Shown here in pieces: positions 1-9,123 of a stretch of 64,000 bases of DNA. This DNA is from Magnetococcus marinus MC-1 (GTDB taxonomy: Bacteria; Pseudomonadota; Magnetococcia; Magnetococcales; Magnetococcaceae). Where the stretch lies: NCBI RefSeq assembly GCF_000014865.1, contig NC_008576.1, positions 339,501-403,500 of the forward strand, in the 5' to 3' direction. Below the pieces are notes generated by a model. That model saw only the letters and a program-made list of their open reading frames with translations. It was not told the DNA's origin and did no database searches. Both the position numbers and the translations under genes were made by a program. Within the stretch, counting starts at the first letter, position 1. Each line of letters begins with the position of its first letter.

Positions 1-385
1 CGGTGCAGGGGTTGAGGGTATATTCGATACCGGGGGCTTTTTGCAGGTAGGTACCGCCGCTGGCGATGATAAGGCCATCGTTGGGGATATGTTCCCCTTG
101 GGTGGTGATGACGGTACGCCCTTTATGGGTAATTTGGGCGACGGTTGCGGGGATATAGTTAACCTGCATATGTTTAAAAAAGTTTGTTAGATCGACGGTG
201 ACATCTTCGGCGCGGCGCAGTCCAGAGGGGATCCAGATCATACTGGGCAGGTGTACGAAGCAGGGTTTGGGTGCGATAACGGTGATCTGTAGTTTTTTTA
301 GGGCATCCAGTTTCCGCAGTTGTTTAATGGCGGCGATGCTGGCGAAGCCGGTACCGATGATGGTGACGTGCATGCGGGCGTGCAT
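1..385 (-). CDS. NAD(P)/FAD-dependent oxidoreductase, sulfide:quinone reductase-like (5' part, runs off the window)
   Basis: Only the first 128 codons lie in the window. The start is ATG at 385, preceded on the minus strand by an AGGAG site seven bases upstream. The N-terminus forms a Rossmann FAD-binding beta-alpha-beta unit with the glycine motif GTGFAS at about residues 11-16. It is followed by the 'HLPSMIWIPSG' type segment seen in sulfide:quinone oxidoreductases and related type II NADH dehydrogenase-like flavoproteins. Such enzymes sit on the cytoplasmic membrane and pass electrons from sulfide (or NADH) to quinone. The redox cysteines that would separate SQR from NDH-2 lie outside the window, so the substrate is inference. 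The gene is followed upstream by a kilobase without genes, so it probably has its own promoter. Confidence 0.7.
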   Translation of the reverse strand, partial: MHARMHVTIIGTGFASIAAIKQLRKLDALKKLQITVIAPKPCFVHLPSMIWIPSGLRRAEDVTVDLTNFFKHMQVNYIPATVAQITHKGRTVITTQGEHIPNDGLIIASGGTYLQKAPGIEYTLNPCT

Positions 386-670
386 TGGGGTCTCCTGGGG
401 GATCGAGGGTGCTAGGGTTTTAGTGTGTTAATTTAGCGTAAATTGGATGAGGGGGCTATGGGCTTAGGGGTAGAGTCTATTTTTGTTGAATCGTTCGGTG
501 TGATGGGGAGGGGGAGTATTGAGATTTTGGTATAGGGTTTTTGTTTTAATCGTTTGATTTTTTTTGCATGTTCTCAAGGATCGGCACTGAACGGTATGGT
601 TTTTATGATTAAAAAAAGGTTAGAGGGGGGTCTGGGGGGAGAAGTTCTCTGTCTCCCCCCAGGGTTTTGC

Positions 671-717
671 TTTTGATCTTTTGATCTTTTGATCTTTTGA
701 TCTTTTGATCTTTTGAC
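671..717. repeat. Octamer tandem repeat, about six copies of TTTTGATC
   Basis: Five perfect head-to-tail copies of TTTTGATC followed by a partial sixth. The reverse-complement word GATCAAAA recurs in a looser run at about 1109-1150 and 1336-1350, so the two sides of the region can pair with each other. Short arrays like this vary in copy number by slippage. Confidence 0.9.
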
Positions 718-732
718 TTTTTTTTGCTTTTA

Positions 733-793
733 GGCTCGCCCTTCGCTAGGGGAGCTAAGCTGCGGCTTTTTGCAGCTTAGCGACCAGCGAGCC
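733..793. repeat. Long interrupted stem-loop
   Basis: An outer stem pairs GGCTCGC (733-739) with GCGAGCC (787-793). An inner 10-bp stem pairs GCTAAGCTGC (754-763) with GCAGCTTAGC (772-781) around an eight-base loop. The two stems are separated by internal loops. It lies directly beside a second, perfect hairpin. No clean T-tract follows either end. Confidence 0.75.
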
Positions 794-802
794 AGCCTTT
801 TA

Positions 803-856
803 ATTCCCTAATGGGGGAACATTGAGTCTTTTTTCAATGTTCCCCCATTAGGGAAT
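803..856. repeat. Perfect 23-bp inverted repeat (hairpin)
   Basis: Arms 803-825 and 834-856 are perfectly complementary over 23 bp with an eight-base loop (826-833). This is far longer than an ordinary intrinsic terminator and lacks a T-tract after either arm. It could be a mobile palindromic (REP/MITE-like) unit or the fold of a transcribed RNA. I cannot tell which from one copy. Confidence 0.85.
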
Positions 857-908
857 GCCAAATGCCCCAGGGGGGGTCGTTCCGGGCTGTGGTTGGGGGT
901 GTTGAGCG

Positions 909-992
909 GTTTTCCCCCCAGCGCCCGTGAGCCCAAGTTTTCCCCCCAGCGCCCGTGAGCCCAAGTTTTCCCCCCAGCGCCCGTGAGCCTAA
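909..992. repeat. Three tandem copies of a 28-bp unit
   Basis: Units 909-936, 937-964 and 965-992 each begin GTTTTCCCCCC and contain AGCGCCCGTGAGCC. The third differs by one base near its end (CCTAA for CCCAA). They are immediately adjacent with no spacers, so this is a simple tandem repeat and not a CRISPR array. Confidence 0.9.
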
Positions 993-1084
993 CCGCCCGC
1001 CACGCTGGCGCGTGACATCGCTACCCTATGCCCCGTACCGCGCTCCTACACAGCCCGTGCTTTCTTAATAAGACCCCTGCACCC

Positions 1085-1447
1085 TTGCTCCATCGGTACG
1101 GGGCTTTACAAAAGATCAAAAGAGCAAAAGATTAAAAAAGTCAAAAGATCTCAGGGCTTCGCCCCGAACCCCACTGGGCTCCGCCCAGACCCGGCAGGGC
1201 GCCGCCCTGCACCCGCTGGGCGGGCAAGCAGAGCTTCCCCCCAGACCCCCCAATCCCTTTTAATAATGAGACTCCCTGGGCATAAAGGCATTCAAGATCA
1301 CTCGAATATTGCTCCATCGGTACGGGGCCTTACAAAAGATCAAAAGATCTCAGGGCTTCACCCGAACCCCGCTGGGCGGGCAAGCAGAGCTTCCCCCCAA
1401 TCCCTTTTAATAATGAGACTCCCTGGACATAAGGGCATTCAAACACA
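1085..1447. repeat. Imperfect direct duplication with internal deletions
   Basis: A segment starting at 'TTGCTCCATCGGTACGGGGC' (1085) and ending near 1302 is repeated from about 1309 to 1447. Both copies share the start, the 'AAAAGATC...TCTCAGGGCTTC' part, the 'GCTGGGCGGGCAAGCAGAG' part and the end 'TTTTAATAATGAGACTCCC'. The second copy lacks roughly 80 bp of the GC-rich middle. This suggests local duplication followed by deletions. Confidence 0.8.
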
Positions 1448-1480
1448 CGCAAAGATCACCGCTAACCCATCAGCCCCTAC

Positions 1481-4180
1481 CTAAGACCGCTGCATGTGCG
1501 GTAAAGCATGCCGCTGAATCGTCTTCAATAACTCATCCTTCTTAAATGGCTTAGTCAAATGCCCATCACAACCCGCCTCAATACTCGCCTCCCGATCCTC
1601 ACGAAACGCATGCGCCGTCAATGCCAATACAGGCGTGCGCGGCGTCCCCTGCTCACGCTCCCACGAACGTAACGTGCGCGTCGCACTCAACCCATCCATC
1701 TCCGGCATCTGAATGTCCATCAAAATTAAATCATAATGATGCTTCTTCACCGACTCCAACGCCTCACGACCATTACCCACAACATCCAATCGATACGCCG
1801 TCTTCTTTAAAAAACGCTCAACCAATAACACATTGTCCGGACTATCCTCCGCTAACAAAATCGTAATCGGCGTCTGTAAATCCATATCAACCCTCGGCGC
1901 CAATACCACCCGCTGCATACCCAACACATCCATCAATAACTGTAATACCTGCCCCATGCTGTGCGGCTTCTGTATATAATGACTACCCAAGAAATTAGCC
2001 TGCTCCAAACACTTCTCAACAGACTCCCAACCCGCAACAATCCAATGAAAACCCCTCTTACCATACTGCCCGCGTAACGACTCTAACAAACGAAAAGCCC
2101 CCGTAGGATCATGCCCACTCTCCAACCAAACAACCGAACCAGGAGCAGCCTCCATAAGCTGCGCCCCTAACTCCCCCTCACCATGCGAATAGCGGATCTC
2201 CTCACAGTGATGCAGTAATTGATGCCGCAAAACCTCTGCATGATTCGGCGACATGCCATTTAAATAAAGAACAGGACGCGGCTCCAAAATCGAAAGTGGC
2301 TGCCTCTGCACCGGCTCGTCAATGGGTATCTCAAACCAAAACCGACTGCCCTGACCGATGGTGCTCTCAACCTGAATATCCCCACCCATCAACGCCACCA
2401 AATGACGACTAATCGTCAACCCCAATCCCGTGCCACCAAATTGCCGCGTTACCGATAAATCCGCCTGCGTAAACGCTTCAAAAATCGCCTTTAACCGGGT
2501 TTCATCAATCCCAATTCCCGTGTCAGAAATCTCAAAACCTAACCCATACGGGACCTCAGAACTGCTGGTAAAATACGCCCGTAACTCAACCTCACCATTG
2601 GCCGTAAACTTAATGGCATTGCCCAGTAAATTGATCATCACCTGACGCAAACGTAACGGATCAACCCCAACCCGAGCCGGTAAATTAGGATGCGGATTAA
2701 ATAATAAATCAACCTGCTTAACCCGCGCCTTGGCCACCATCATCGCCGACAAATCATCCAATAATGTACGTATGTCCGTCTCAACGACCTCAATATGAAT
2801 CTGCCCCGATTGCACCTTGGATAAATCCAAAATATCATTCAAAAGATCCATCAATTGATCACCAGCCCGCTGAAAAGTCGCAACAAAACGTGCCTGCTCC
2901 CGATCCAACGGTGTATCCTTGAGCAAATCTGCCATGCCCACAATCGCATTCATCGGCGTGCGGATCTCATGACTCATGGTCGCCAAAAACCGACTCTTCG
3001 CCGCATTGGCCTCCTCTGCCTCACGCTTGGCCAATGCTAACTGCCGGTTGTTCTTATGTAATGCTACCGTGCGCTCCAAAACCTCACGACGAAACTGCCC
3101 CGTACCCATGCGTAATAAAATAAATACCAGTAACTCCACCGCTAAATAGGTGCTGATGGCAAAAAGAATATTGTCGCGAAACTTCGCATTAAACGCCAAC
3201 ATCTCCGCACCCGCCTGACTCCAAACCACCACCTTGCCAACAGGCTTGCTCTGGGGGTCCTGCATATTGCGAAAATCCAATAAATCAAAACATGTAAGCG
3301 CGACCGGTTGCCCCCCCAACGGTACAACCTGTAAACGACACATGCCCTCTTGATCGCTAAATAACGCATCATCCTTAAATAATTCCGCCAAACTATTACT
3401 GGTGGTCGCCTCCGTCACATAATGCGTGTTCGTAGGACCCTCCGTCACCATCTTTTGATAAACCTTGGGCCATAACGTGTTACGCGCATACTCGGTGGTC
3501 AAAAGTACCGCATAATCGGCACCCATTTGCCCCTTTAAATTTTGCAATAACTCTACAAAGCTGGTGCCGCTCTCCACCGACCCCACCAGCATTTCAGGTT
3601 TATCCTCACCCGCCGCCATAATCACAGGCACCACACCCCGGATGCCCGCATAAACCCGCCCCGACTCAAACCCCTGCGTCGGCTCACGAAAACGATTGCT
3701 GTGAACAATGGTATGGCGAATCGCCGAAAGATCATCCCCAAACTTATCCGGCTTGTGTACCCTTAAAAAAGAGATGTCCCCAGGAGCTAAATGAAAATGT
3801 AATTGACGAATCTCATAACTGTTTTGAACCGCTTGCCAACCCGGCTTTAAAAAATTATACAGCTCTTTACGTATACGCGCAGCTTGCACCCCACCCGCAC
3901 CGCCACCCTCACGATCCACCGCTAAGCGACCCTGTAAAAAGCGTGAACGGACCTCCGGTGTATTGGCAAGCAGTGTGGATATCTGCTGCATGTGCCCCGC
4001 CGTACTGATTAGGGTATGGTTGAAAACATCCCTATGGTTATTGGCCCTGCGGGATAAATTTTGCCACAATACACGCTTGTCGGCCGTATAGTTCAGCCAT
4101 ACAAACGCGGCATCTAACAGCGCAATAATGATGGAAATAATAAGAAAAAGATGCCGGAATGTGACCGATCCATAATCCAT
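1481..4180 (-). CDS. Membrane-bound hybrid sensor histidine kinase with C-terminal receiver
   Basis: A 899-residue hybrid kinase. A membrane segment at about residues 8-28 precedes a large extracytoplasmic sensor region (about 30-340) with the look of a double-Cache type domain. A second membrane segment lies near 350-370. The H-box 'SHEIRTP' puts the phospho-acceptor at His404. The N-box ([10 protein letters not shown]), G1 (DTGIGI) and G2 (GGTGLGL) motifs of the ATPase domain follow. A degenerate central region leads to a C-terminal receiver with '[11 protein letters not shown]', phospho-acceptor about Asp822, and the conserved Lys in 'LTKPF'. No output domain is present, so the signal must go to a separate phosphotransfer protein or regulator. 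The gene follows the small coiled-coil membrane protein by two bases, so the two are probably one transcript. The ligand is unknown. Confidence 0.93.
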   Translation of the reverse strand: MDYGSVTFRHLFLIISIIIALLDAAFVWLNYTADKRVLWQNLSRRANNHRDVFNHTLISTAGHMQQISTLLANTPEVRSRFLQGRLAVDREGGGAGGVQAARIRKELYNFLKPGWQAVQNSYEIRQLHFHLAPGDISFLRVHKPDKFGDDLSAIRHTIVHSNRFREPTQGFESGRVYAGIRGVVPVIMAAGEDKPEMLVGSVESGTSFVELLQNLKGQMGADYAVLLTTEYARNTLWPKVYQKMVTEGPTNTHYVTEATTSNSLAELFKDDALFSDQEGMCRLQVVPLGGQPVALTCFDLLDFRNMQDPQSKPVGKVVVWSQAGAEMLAFNAKFRDNILFAISTYLAVELLVFILLRMGTGQFRREVLERTVALHKNNRQLALAKREAEEANAAKSRFLATMSHEIRTPMNAIVGMADLLKDTPLDREQARFVATFQRAGDQLMDLLNDILDLSKVQSGQIHIEVVETDIRTLLDDLSAMMVAKARVKQVDLLFNPHPNLPARVGVDPLRLRQVMINLLGNAIKFTANGEVELRAYFTSSSEVPYGLGFEISDTGIGIDETRLKAIFEAFTQADLSVTRQFGGTGLGLTISRHLVALMGGDIQVESTIGQGSRFWFEIPIDEPVQRQPLSILEPRPVLYLNGMSPNHAEVLRHQLLHHCEEIRYSHGEGELGAQLMEAAPGSVVWLESGHDPTGAFRLLESLRGQYGKRGFHWIVAGWESVEKCLEQANFLGSHYIQKPHSMGQVLQLLMDVLGMQRVVLAPRVDMDLQTPITILLAEDSPDNVLLVERFLKKTAYRLDVVGNGREALESVKKHHYDLILMDIQMPEMDGLSATRTLRSWEREQGTPRTPVLALTAHAFREDREASIEAGCDGHLTKPFKKDELLKTIQRHALPHMQRS

Positions 4181-4182
4181 AG

Positions 4183-4761
4183 CTATCGCGACTCCGCCCC
4201 AACGGGTTTAAGACCTGCACTTTCCACAGCGGGAACCGCAGTGTAGAGACCCATTTCTTGCAATTTTAACAGTTGAATGGTTTCCAACTGACGTTGTTGT
4301 CGACGTAACTGTGCTTGCGCACCCTGCAACTGCTTGCGTAAATCATGAATACGCGCCCGAGACGCCACCACCACCGCGCGATGCGCCGTAACGGGATTGC
4401 GTTGCTCCTGCTGAGCCAACCGTCGCGCCTGTTCAATCTGTTGGCGCCGCCCACGTACCACCTGCCGATAATCCGCCTTGGCACCATCCAACACCAGCTG
4501 CGCCTGTTCAAGCCGCTGCTGGGCCGCCAGCAAACGGCGCTGCCAGTAAAGCCCCGGCAATAACCGATGCTGCGCCCGTAACCATAGGCCCTGTGGGGGT
4601 AAATCAGGATTACCAACCGGTACAAACAGCAAGCCCCCCAATACCAGCAAAACCGCAACCATACCCCCCCACACAAGCATGGGGGCCGTTATGTGCAATC
4701 TGCTTGTCCTGCCCACCGTAGCTTCCACCAACGCCCCCCTTAAACCCCCTCTGTGCGCCAT
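4183..4761 (-). CDS. Small membrane-anchored coiled-coil protein, function unknown
   Basis: 192 residues with no family I recognise. A single hydrophobic segment at about residues 27-47 ([20 protein letters not shown]) would anchor it. The rest, about 70-165, is rich in Gln, Arg, Leu and Ala in heptad-like order and should form a long coiled coil. Its stop lies two bases before the start of the hybrid kinase, so the two are very likely co-transcribed and perhaps act together as a membrane sensor complex. That link is inference from position only. The N-terminal Arg-rich, basic stretch is consistent with a cytoplasmic N-terminus. Confidence 0.75.
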   Translation of the reverse strand: MAHRGGLRGALVEATVGRTSRLHITAPMLVWGGMVAVLLVLGGLLFVPVGNPDLPPQGLWLRAQHRLLPGLYWQRRLLAAQQRLEQAQLVLDGAKADYRQVVRGRRQQIEQARRLAQQEQRNPVTAHRAVVVASRARIHDLRKQLQGAQAQLRRQQRQLETIQLLKLQEMGLYTAVPAVESAGLKPVGAESR

Positions 4762-4949
4762 TTAACCACAATAGCTCACCCCACAACGCTCCATACCAAG
4801 CGTTTCACCAATAACCGTCGTTTTCATAACCTAACCGCGAAATAAACCCCACCATCATACATGCTTTATCAACGATATTTCACCTTTTTTAGCGAATTGT
4901 AACGAGTGCCTCTGGAGATACGCTCTCAACGCCCCACGCCCTAACCCAT

Positions 4950-4981
4950 AAAAAAGGCAAGCTCGAAAGCTTGCCTTTTTT
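4950..4981 (-). terminator. Intrinsic terminator after the FlrC-like activator gene
   Basis: Arms 4950-4963 and 4968-4981 (AAAAAAGGCAAGCT and its complement) enclose a CGAA tetraloop. The A/T tails make it work in either direction. It lies 27 bases beyond the stop at 5009, so it closes the 10184-5009 transcript. Confidence 0.88.
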
Positions 4982-5008
4982 ATAAACCGATTGAACAGAC
5001 CCTCTTAT

Positions 5009-6382
5009 TTAAGGAATCCGGCCCGCATACTCATTAAGCTTGTTGCGTAGCGTGCGAATGGAAATACCCAAAATCTCCGCCGCTCGGGTACGGTTGCCGT
5101 CCACCTCATCCAACGTACGGCGGATAAGGATCTCCTCCATCTCCCGTACCGTGGTACCCACCGGCATGTGAATATGGTCCCCATCCAGCGCCATACCCAT
5201 CTCATCCGCATCCCGTGTCATGCTGGGCGAGGGAGCCGCCGAACCGCTTACCTCAATCATCAAATCATGGCTGCTCACCGCATCATCCTCGGCGATCAAC
5301 AGGGCTCGCTGGACCACATTCTCCAGCTCCCGAATATTGCCCGGCCAACGGTAGCGTACCAAGGCATCCATGGCCGCTGCATCAAAGGGAATATCATTAC
5401 GCCCCAGCTCTTTAATGAAACGCTGGCGAAACAGATCAGCCAGCAGCACAACATCCTTAGGACGTTGGCGCAACGGCGTAATAAAGACCGGAAAGACATT
5501 GAGCCGGTAATAGAGATCCTCGCGAAACAGCCCATCTGCGGCATACTCTTTAAGATCCCGGTTGGTGGAGGCAATCACCCGCACATCCAACGCAATAGGG
5601 TGTTTACCACCCACCGGATCAACCTCTTTCTCCTGCAACACACGTAGCAATTTGGCCTGTAGGTTTAGGGTCATCTCGGAGATCTCATCCAAAAAGATGG
5701 TACCTCCGTTGGCCTGTAAAAACTTGCCTTTACGGTCACTGGTCGCGCCAGTAAAGGCCCCCTTAATGTGACCAAACAGCTCAGATTCAAGCAAATTTTC
5801 CGGTAGGGCCGCGCAGTTAATGGCAACAAAAGGGCCATTAGCCCGATCAGAAACCTGATGAACATACCGCGCCATCAGCTCTTTACCCGTACCACTCTCC
5901 CCTTGAATCAACACCGTCGCGTTGGAGTTGGAAACCCGTCGGACCTGACCCAACAGTTTGAGCATGGCCGGATCCGCCGTCACCAAACGACGTCCACGAC
6001 CCAACTCAGGATCAAAAAACTGATTGTTGTAGCGCTTGATCTGTGCCGACAGCACCTCATTGTCCACCGGTAACAGCAGATAATCTGCCGCACCCGCATC
6101 AATGGTCTGCTTGGCCTCATGCACACTGCCCCGTGTGGCGATGGCTAACAGAGGTAACCCACGGAATAAAAAGGTTAGCTCCTTGAGTAGATCCAGTGGT
6201 TCATCCACCCCCTCCATGGCGATCATGACCAGCCCAGCCTGGTGGCTGCGCAGATAGGTTTTAGCCTTGGTAACGTCCGCGATAAGCACAGGTTGGCATT
6301 GCAACGACTTAAGCTGCATCGCCAAGCTGTTCAGGGCGCTATCGGACCGTCCCAGCAAAATGATTTCAGTCTGATCCTTCAT
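5009..6382 (-). CDS. Sigma-54 activator of the FlrC/FleR/FlbD type with a degenerate receiver
   Basis: 457 residues: receiver-like domain (about 5-118), AAA+ domain (about 135-370) and Fis-type HTH (about 415-455). The ATPase core is intact: Walker A GESGTGKE at 161-168, GAFTGA at 208-213 and FLDE near 230. The HTH segment 'AAEILGISIRTLRNKLNEY' is characteristic of flagellar class activators such as FlrC, FleR and FlbD. The receiver looks inactive: the position of the phospho-acceptor Asp holds Ala55, and the conserved Lys before Pro105 is Leu104. The activity may therefore be controlled by a partner protein and not by phosphorylation. It is the last gene of a unit with a TPR protein and a FleQ-like activator, five bases after the TPR gene. 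The role in flagellar gene control is inference from family and context, because no flagellar structural gene is in the window. Confidence 0.88.
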   Translation of the reverse strand: MKDQTEIILLGRSDSALNSLAMQLKSLQCQPVLIADVTKAKTYLRSHQAGLVMIAMEGVDEPLDLLKELTFLFRGLPLLAIATRGSVHEAKQTIDAGAADYLLLPVDNEVLSAQIKRYNNQFFDPELGRGRRLVTADPAMLKLLGQVRRVSNSNATVLIQGESGTGKELMARYVHQVSDRANGPFVAINCAALPENLLESELFGHIKGAFTGATSDRKGKFLQANGGTIFLDEISEMTLNLQAKLLRVLQEKEVDPVGGKHPIALDVRVIASTNRDLKEYAADGLFREDLYYRLNVFPVFITPLRQRPKDVVLLADLFRQRFIKELGRNDIPFDAAAMDALVRYRWPGNIRELENVVQRALLIAEDDAVSSHDLMIEVSGSAAPSPSMTRDADEMGMALDGDHIHMPVGTTVREMEEILIRRTLDEVDGNRTRAAEILGISIRTLRNKLNEYAGRIP

Positions 6383-6387
6383 GGTCT

Positions 6388-9123
6388 TCAGGGTGCCATT
6401 TCCTGTACCAGTTCGAGCTGTTTCGCATTCTCACGCGCCATGGGCGCCCAAGAGGCTTGTGGATCCAGCTCCGCCGCTTTTTCAAAAGCCTGTTTGGCTT
6501 CCGTTAAATTTCGCTGTTTCTGTAGAATATCGCCGATACGCATCAACGCCAAGGCTTTGAATTGTACCTTCTCCGCTTCATCCGCTACCTTGCGGTAAAC
6601 CGGTAGCGCCTTTTCATCACCGCGCCATGCCTGTTGTACCGTAGCGTACCAGTAATAATCCTTGCCGTCACCCATAGGTCGATTAAAAAGCAAATCTTCT
6701 AGATTTTGTACCGCCTGCGGAAAACGTCCCCGTTCAGATTCGGCCTTGGCCAACAAACGCAGCCGCTCATCCCGCTCTCCTTCACTTAACCCTTTTATCG
6801 GTAAACGGTTAAGAAGATCCAAAATGGCCACCCAATCCTCTTTCTCGCGGCGGCGTTCTGCCTCTGCAACCCGCACCCGAGCCTCGCGCTCATTGACCAA
6901 ACTCCGATCTTGATCAACCTTGGGGTAGATGCCATTGGCCAGATCATCGGCCAACTTGTGCAAACGCTTGCTCTCAACATCATCATTGACCGCCAACAGC
7001 GGCTGCGCTTCACGATATTGACCCAACCGCATTAATGCCTCGCTCAGCTGCGTACGAGGCACCACAAACAGATTAAAACGACGCCAATCCTCGCCATAGG
7101 TCTCCGCTAAAGACATGGCGTACTCTGGTTGACGTTGGGTCAACGCCTGCTCCATACCAGCCTGGAGATAACGACGACGTAACAAGTTGGCACGATTGCG
7201 CTCAAAACCAATATCCAACATGGTCAGCAGATAGTTAAGGGTCTTTAAACTGGACTCATGATCCCCAGAATCCCCCTGTAACTGCGATTTGGCAAAATAG
7301 GCCTCAAAGATCGCTTTACCCCGTGGGTTGCTCGCAATAATTTCATCCAACTCCTGGAGACGCTCTTTAACATCCCGCTTGCCATCCATCTCTACCCGGA
7401 AAATGCGCCCCCATAACTGCGCACCAGAGTTGGGATAGATCAATCCCAAACGGTCCAGCAGTCGCTTGGCCTCATCCTCTTTGTTCATAAAACGGTAACA
7501 CATGGCGGCCCGTAACATCGCCCAAGGTGTAACCGCCGGAGTGTCTGGATAGGCATCCAAAATGCGTATGTAGAGATCCAACGCCTTGGGAAAATCATTA
7601 TGGTTGTAGTAAGCCGTCGCCAACTGAATGTAGCGGTCTGGATCATTGGCCAAGAAGGTCATCTCTGGATCAGGAATCTCTTCTAAAATCTTGACCGCCT
7701 TCTCCAAATGGTTACGCTGGGTCTCTAGATCCACCAATTCAAAATAGGCACCCGCCCGTTCACGCACATTGGCGTCGGGCATTTTTTCCAGCAGATAGTA
7801 AAGGCGCTCCAGCGCTTCCACATCATGCCCCATACCCTTTTCGGCACGCGCTTGTTCCAACACCACCCGTGCATCATTCATGGGCAAGTTGGGATCGTTC
7901 ATGGCGGCTAACGCCCGCTCAGATTGGTGGGCACCATTCATTAACTGCAACTGTAGCAGGCGATACTCAGGATAGCGATAGTGGTTGGGGTAGGTGTTGA
8001 GCACGCCGGTGAGCTCCTCCAACAACCAGCCCGCCTTCTCCCACTGCATTTTTTTGCCCAAATCAACCTTATAAAAGGCCAGCAACTCCCGATTTTGGGT
8101 CTGGGGAAAGGTGCGTAAGATGGCATCCAGATACCCCCGCGCCTTGCCATACTGGTGGTCCTTCTCCGCCGCCAGCGCATTGTTCATAAAATACTCTTCC
8201 GTCACCTCTTGATCCGCCAACTTAACCACCTCGGACGACGGCTTGAAGATCGGGGTAATGCGGTTTAAGGGCAAGGGCAGCCCTTCAGCAACGGCTTGCA
8301 AACGGTTGGTCAAAATGGTGTCAATATCCTGCTTGCGTTTGACATCCTTCATGTTTTGGGTACGTAATTCAATAATGAGCGTGCCGCTCTTGGGATTTTG
8401 ATGCAGCTCAACACTGCCCGTACGGGGATGAAAGGCAATCTCCATCTCCAACAGGTCATTGCTAAAAGTGTAGGTGTGAATGGCGGTGACCAAACCCGCT
8501 GGTTGGGGCGCGATCCAAAATTTATCCATGGCCGCACCCTGCCACTGCAAACGGATGGCGTGCTGGGCATGGTCAATATTCTGATCTTTGATCTCAGCGC
8601 TACCCACATGGTCAATCACCACCAAGGTGCCCTCGGCCCCTGGTAAAATACGCGCTCCACGAATGCGCGTGACATCCTGCGGGTTAGGCATGGGGGTGGG
8701 TTCAATATAGAGAATGTAGCGAGAAGGATGCCGCCGTTTGGCCTCGGTCACTTGATGCCGAAAGGTCAATAACGGCACCTTGAGCTCTAAGGTGATATAA
8801 AGCCCCAACTCACCGGCAATCTCTTCAACCACGATATTACGAATATAACGGGTGGTTTTAGGATCAATACGGGTGTGCGGTAGCGCCAGCAAATTGGGCA
8901 CCTTCAAGCGCAATACCTTAGGGCGAATCAGCTCCCAACTGGGCAACTGGTCGTTGCTCGGCAGCTCGAAGCTAAGGGTGTCCCCTTTGCCGGAAGGTGA
9001 AGGTTCATGTTGTAACTCGGTAGAAAAAGCCCAACCCCGTACCGGTATGAACAGCACCATCACCAACAGCAATAACCCAGGCACTGCCCAAGGTTTGGTC
9101 CGTTTGTTTGGCTGGGCGTTCAT
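6388..9123 (-). CDS. Large exported TPR protein placed between two flagellar-type sigma-54 activators
   Basis: 911 residues. The N-terminus has a basic stretch and a hydrophobic core (about 12-32) ending in 'GWAF', typical of a signal peptide, so the protein is probably periplasmic. Residues about 60-260 are beta-rich and resemble an AMIN-like domain ('LRLKVPNLLALPHTRI', 'LYITLELKVPLLTF'). From about 310 to the end the chain is a solenoid of TPR-like helix pairs, several matching the AxxYxxxxDxxKAxxxY pattern; the last ends near 'AKQAFEKAAELDPQASW'. The start overlaps the FleQ-like stop by one base (TAATG), so expression is coupled. Periplasmic TPR proteins such as PflA are known parts of some flagellar motors. 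A motor or sheath accessory role is a reasonable guess here but is not shown by the sequence. Confidence 0.85.
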   Translation of the reverse strand: MNAQPNKRTKPWAVPGLLLLVMVLFIPVRGWAFSTELQHEPSPSGKGDTLSFELPSNDQLPSWELIRPKVLRLKVPNLLALPHTRIDPKTTRYIRNIVVEEIAGELGLYITLELKVPLLTFRHQVTEAKRRHPSRYILYIEPTPMPNPQDVTRIRGARILPGAEGTLVVIDHVGSAEIKDQNIDHAQHAIRLQWQGAAMDKFWIAPQPAGLVTAIHTYTFSNDLLEMEIAFHPRTGSVELHQNPKSGTLIIELRTQNMKDVKRKQDIDTILTNRLQAVAEGLPLPLNRITPIFKPSSEVVKLADQEVTEEYFMNNALAAEKDHQYGKARGYLDAILRTFPQTQNRELLAFYKVDLGKKMQWEKAGWLLEELTGVLNTYPNHYRYPEYRLLQLQLMNGAHQSERALAAMNDPNLPMNDARVVLEQARAEKGMGHDVEALERLYYLLEKMPDANVRERAGAYFELVDLETQRNHLEKAVKILEEIPDPEMTFLANDPDRYIQLATAYYNHNDFPKALDLYIRILDAYPDTPAVTPWAMLRAAMCYRFMNKEDEAKRLLDRLGLIYPNSGAQLWGRIFRVEMDGKRDVKERLQELDEIIASNPRGKAIFEAYFAKSQLQGDSGDHESSLKTLNYLLTMLDIGFERNRANLLRRRYLQAGMEQALTQRQPEYAMSLAETYGEDWRRFNLFVVPRTQLSEALMRLGQYREAQPLLAVNDDVESKRLHKLADDLANGIYPKVDQDRSLVNEREARVRVAEAERRREKEDWVAILDLLNRLPIKGLSEGERDERLRLLAKAESERGRFPQAVQNLEDLLFNRPMGDGKDYYWYATVQQAWRGDEKALPVYRKVADEAEKVQFKALALMRIGDILQKQRNLTEAKQAFEKAAELDPQASWAPMARENAKQLELVQEMAP

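Larger units (their letters stand above)
386..1480. other. Repeat-rich intergenic region without genes
   Basis: About 1.1 kb between the oxidoreductase start and the stop of the hybrid kinase gene. I see no credible reading frame. It holds two large adjacent hairpins (733-793 and 803-856), an octamer tandem array (671-717), a 28-bp triplet repeat (909-992) and an imperfect long direct duplication (1085-1302 against 1309-1447). Octamer-like gatctttt words recur in inverted orientation near 1109-1150. GC-rich self-complementary words of the GGGCTTCGCCC type occur at about 1155-1230. Each structured piece is listed separately. Confidence 0.8.

Noticed and set aside
909-992. Possible CRISPR array (28-bp repeats)
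   Set aside because: The three units are directly adjacent with no spacers, and no cas gene is in the window.
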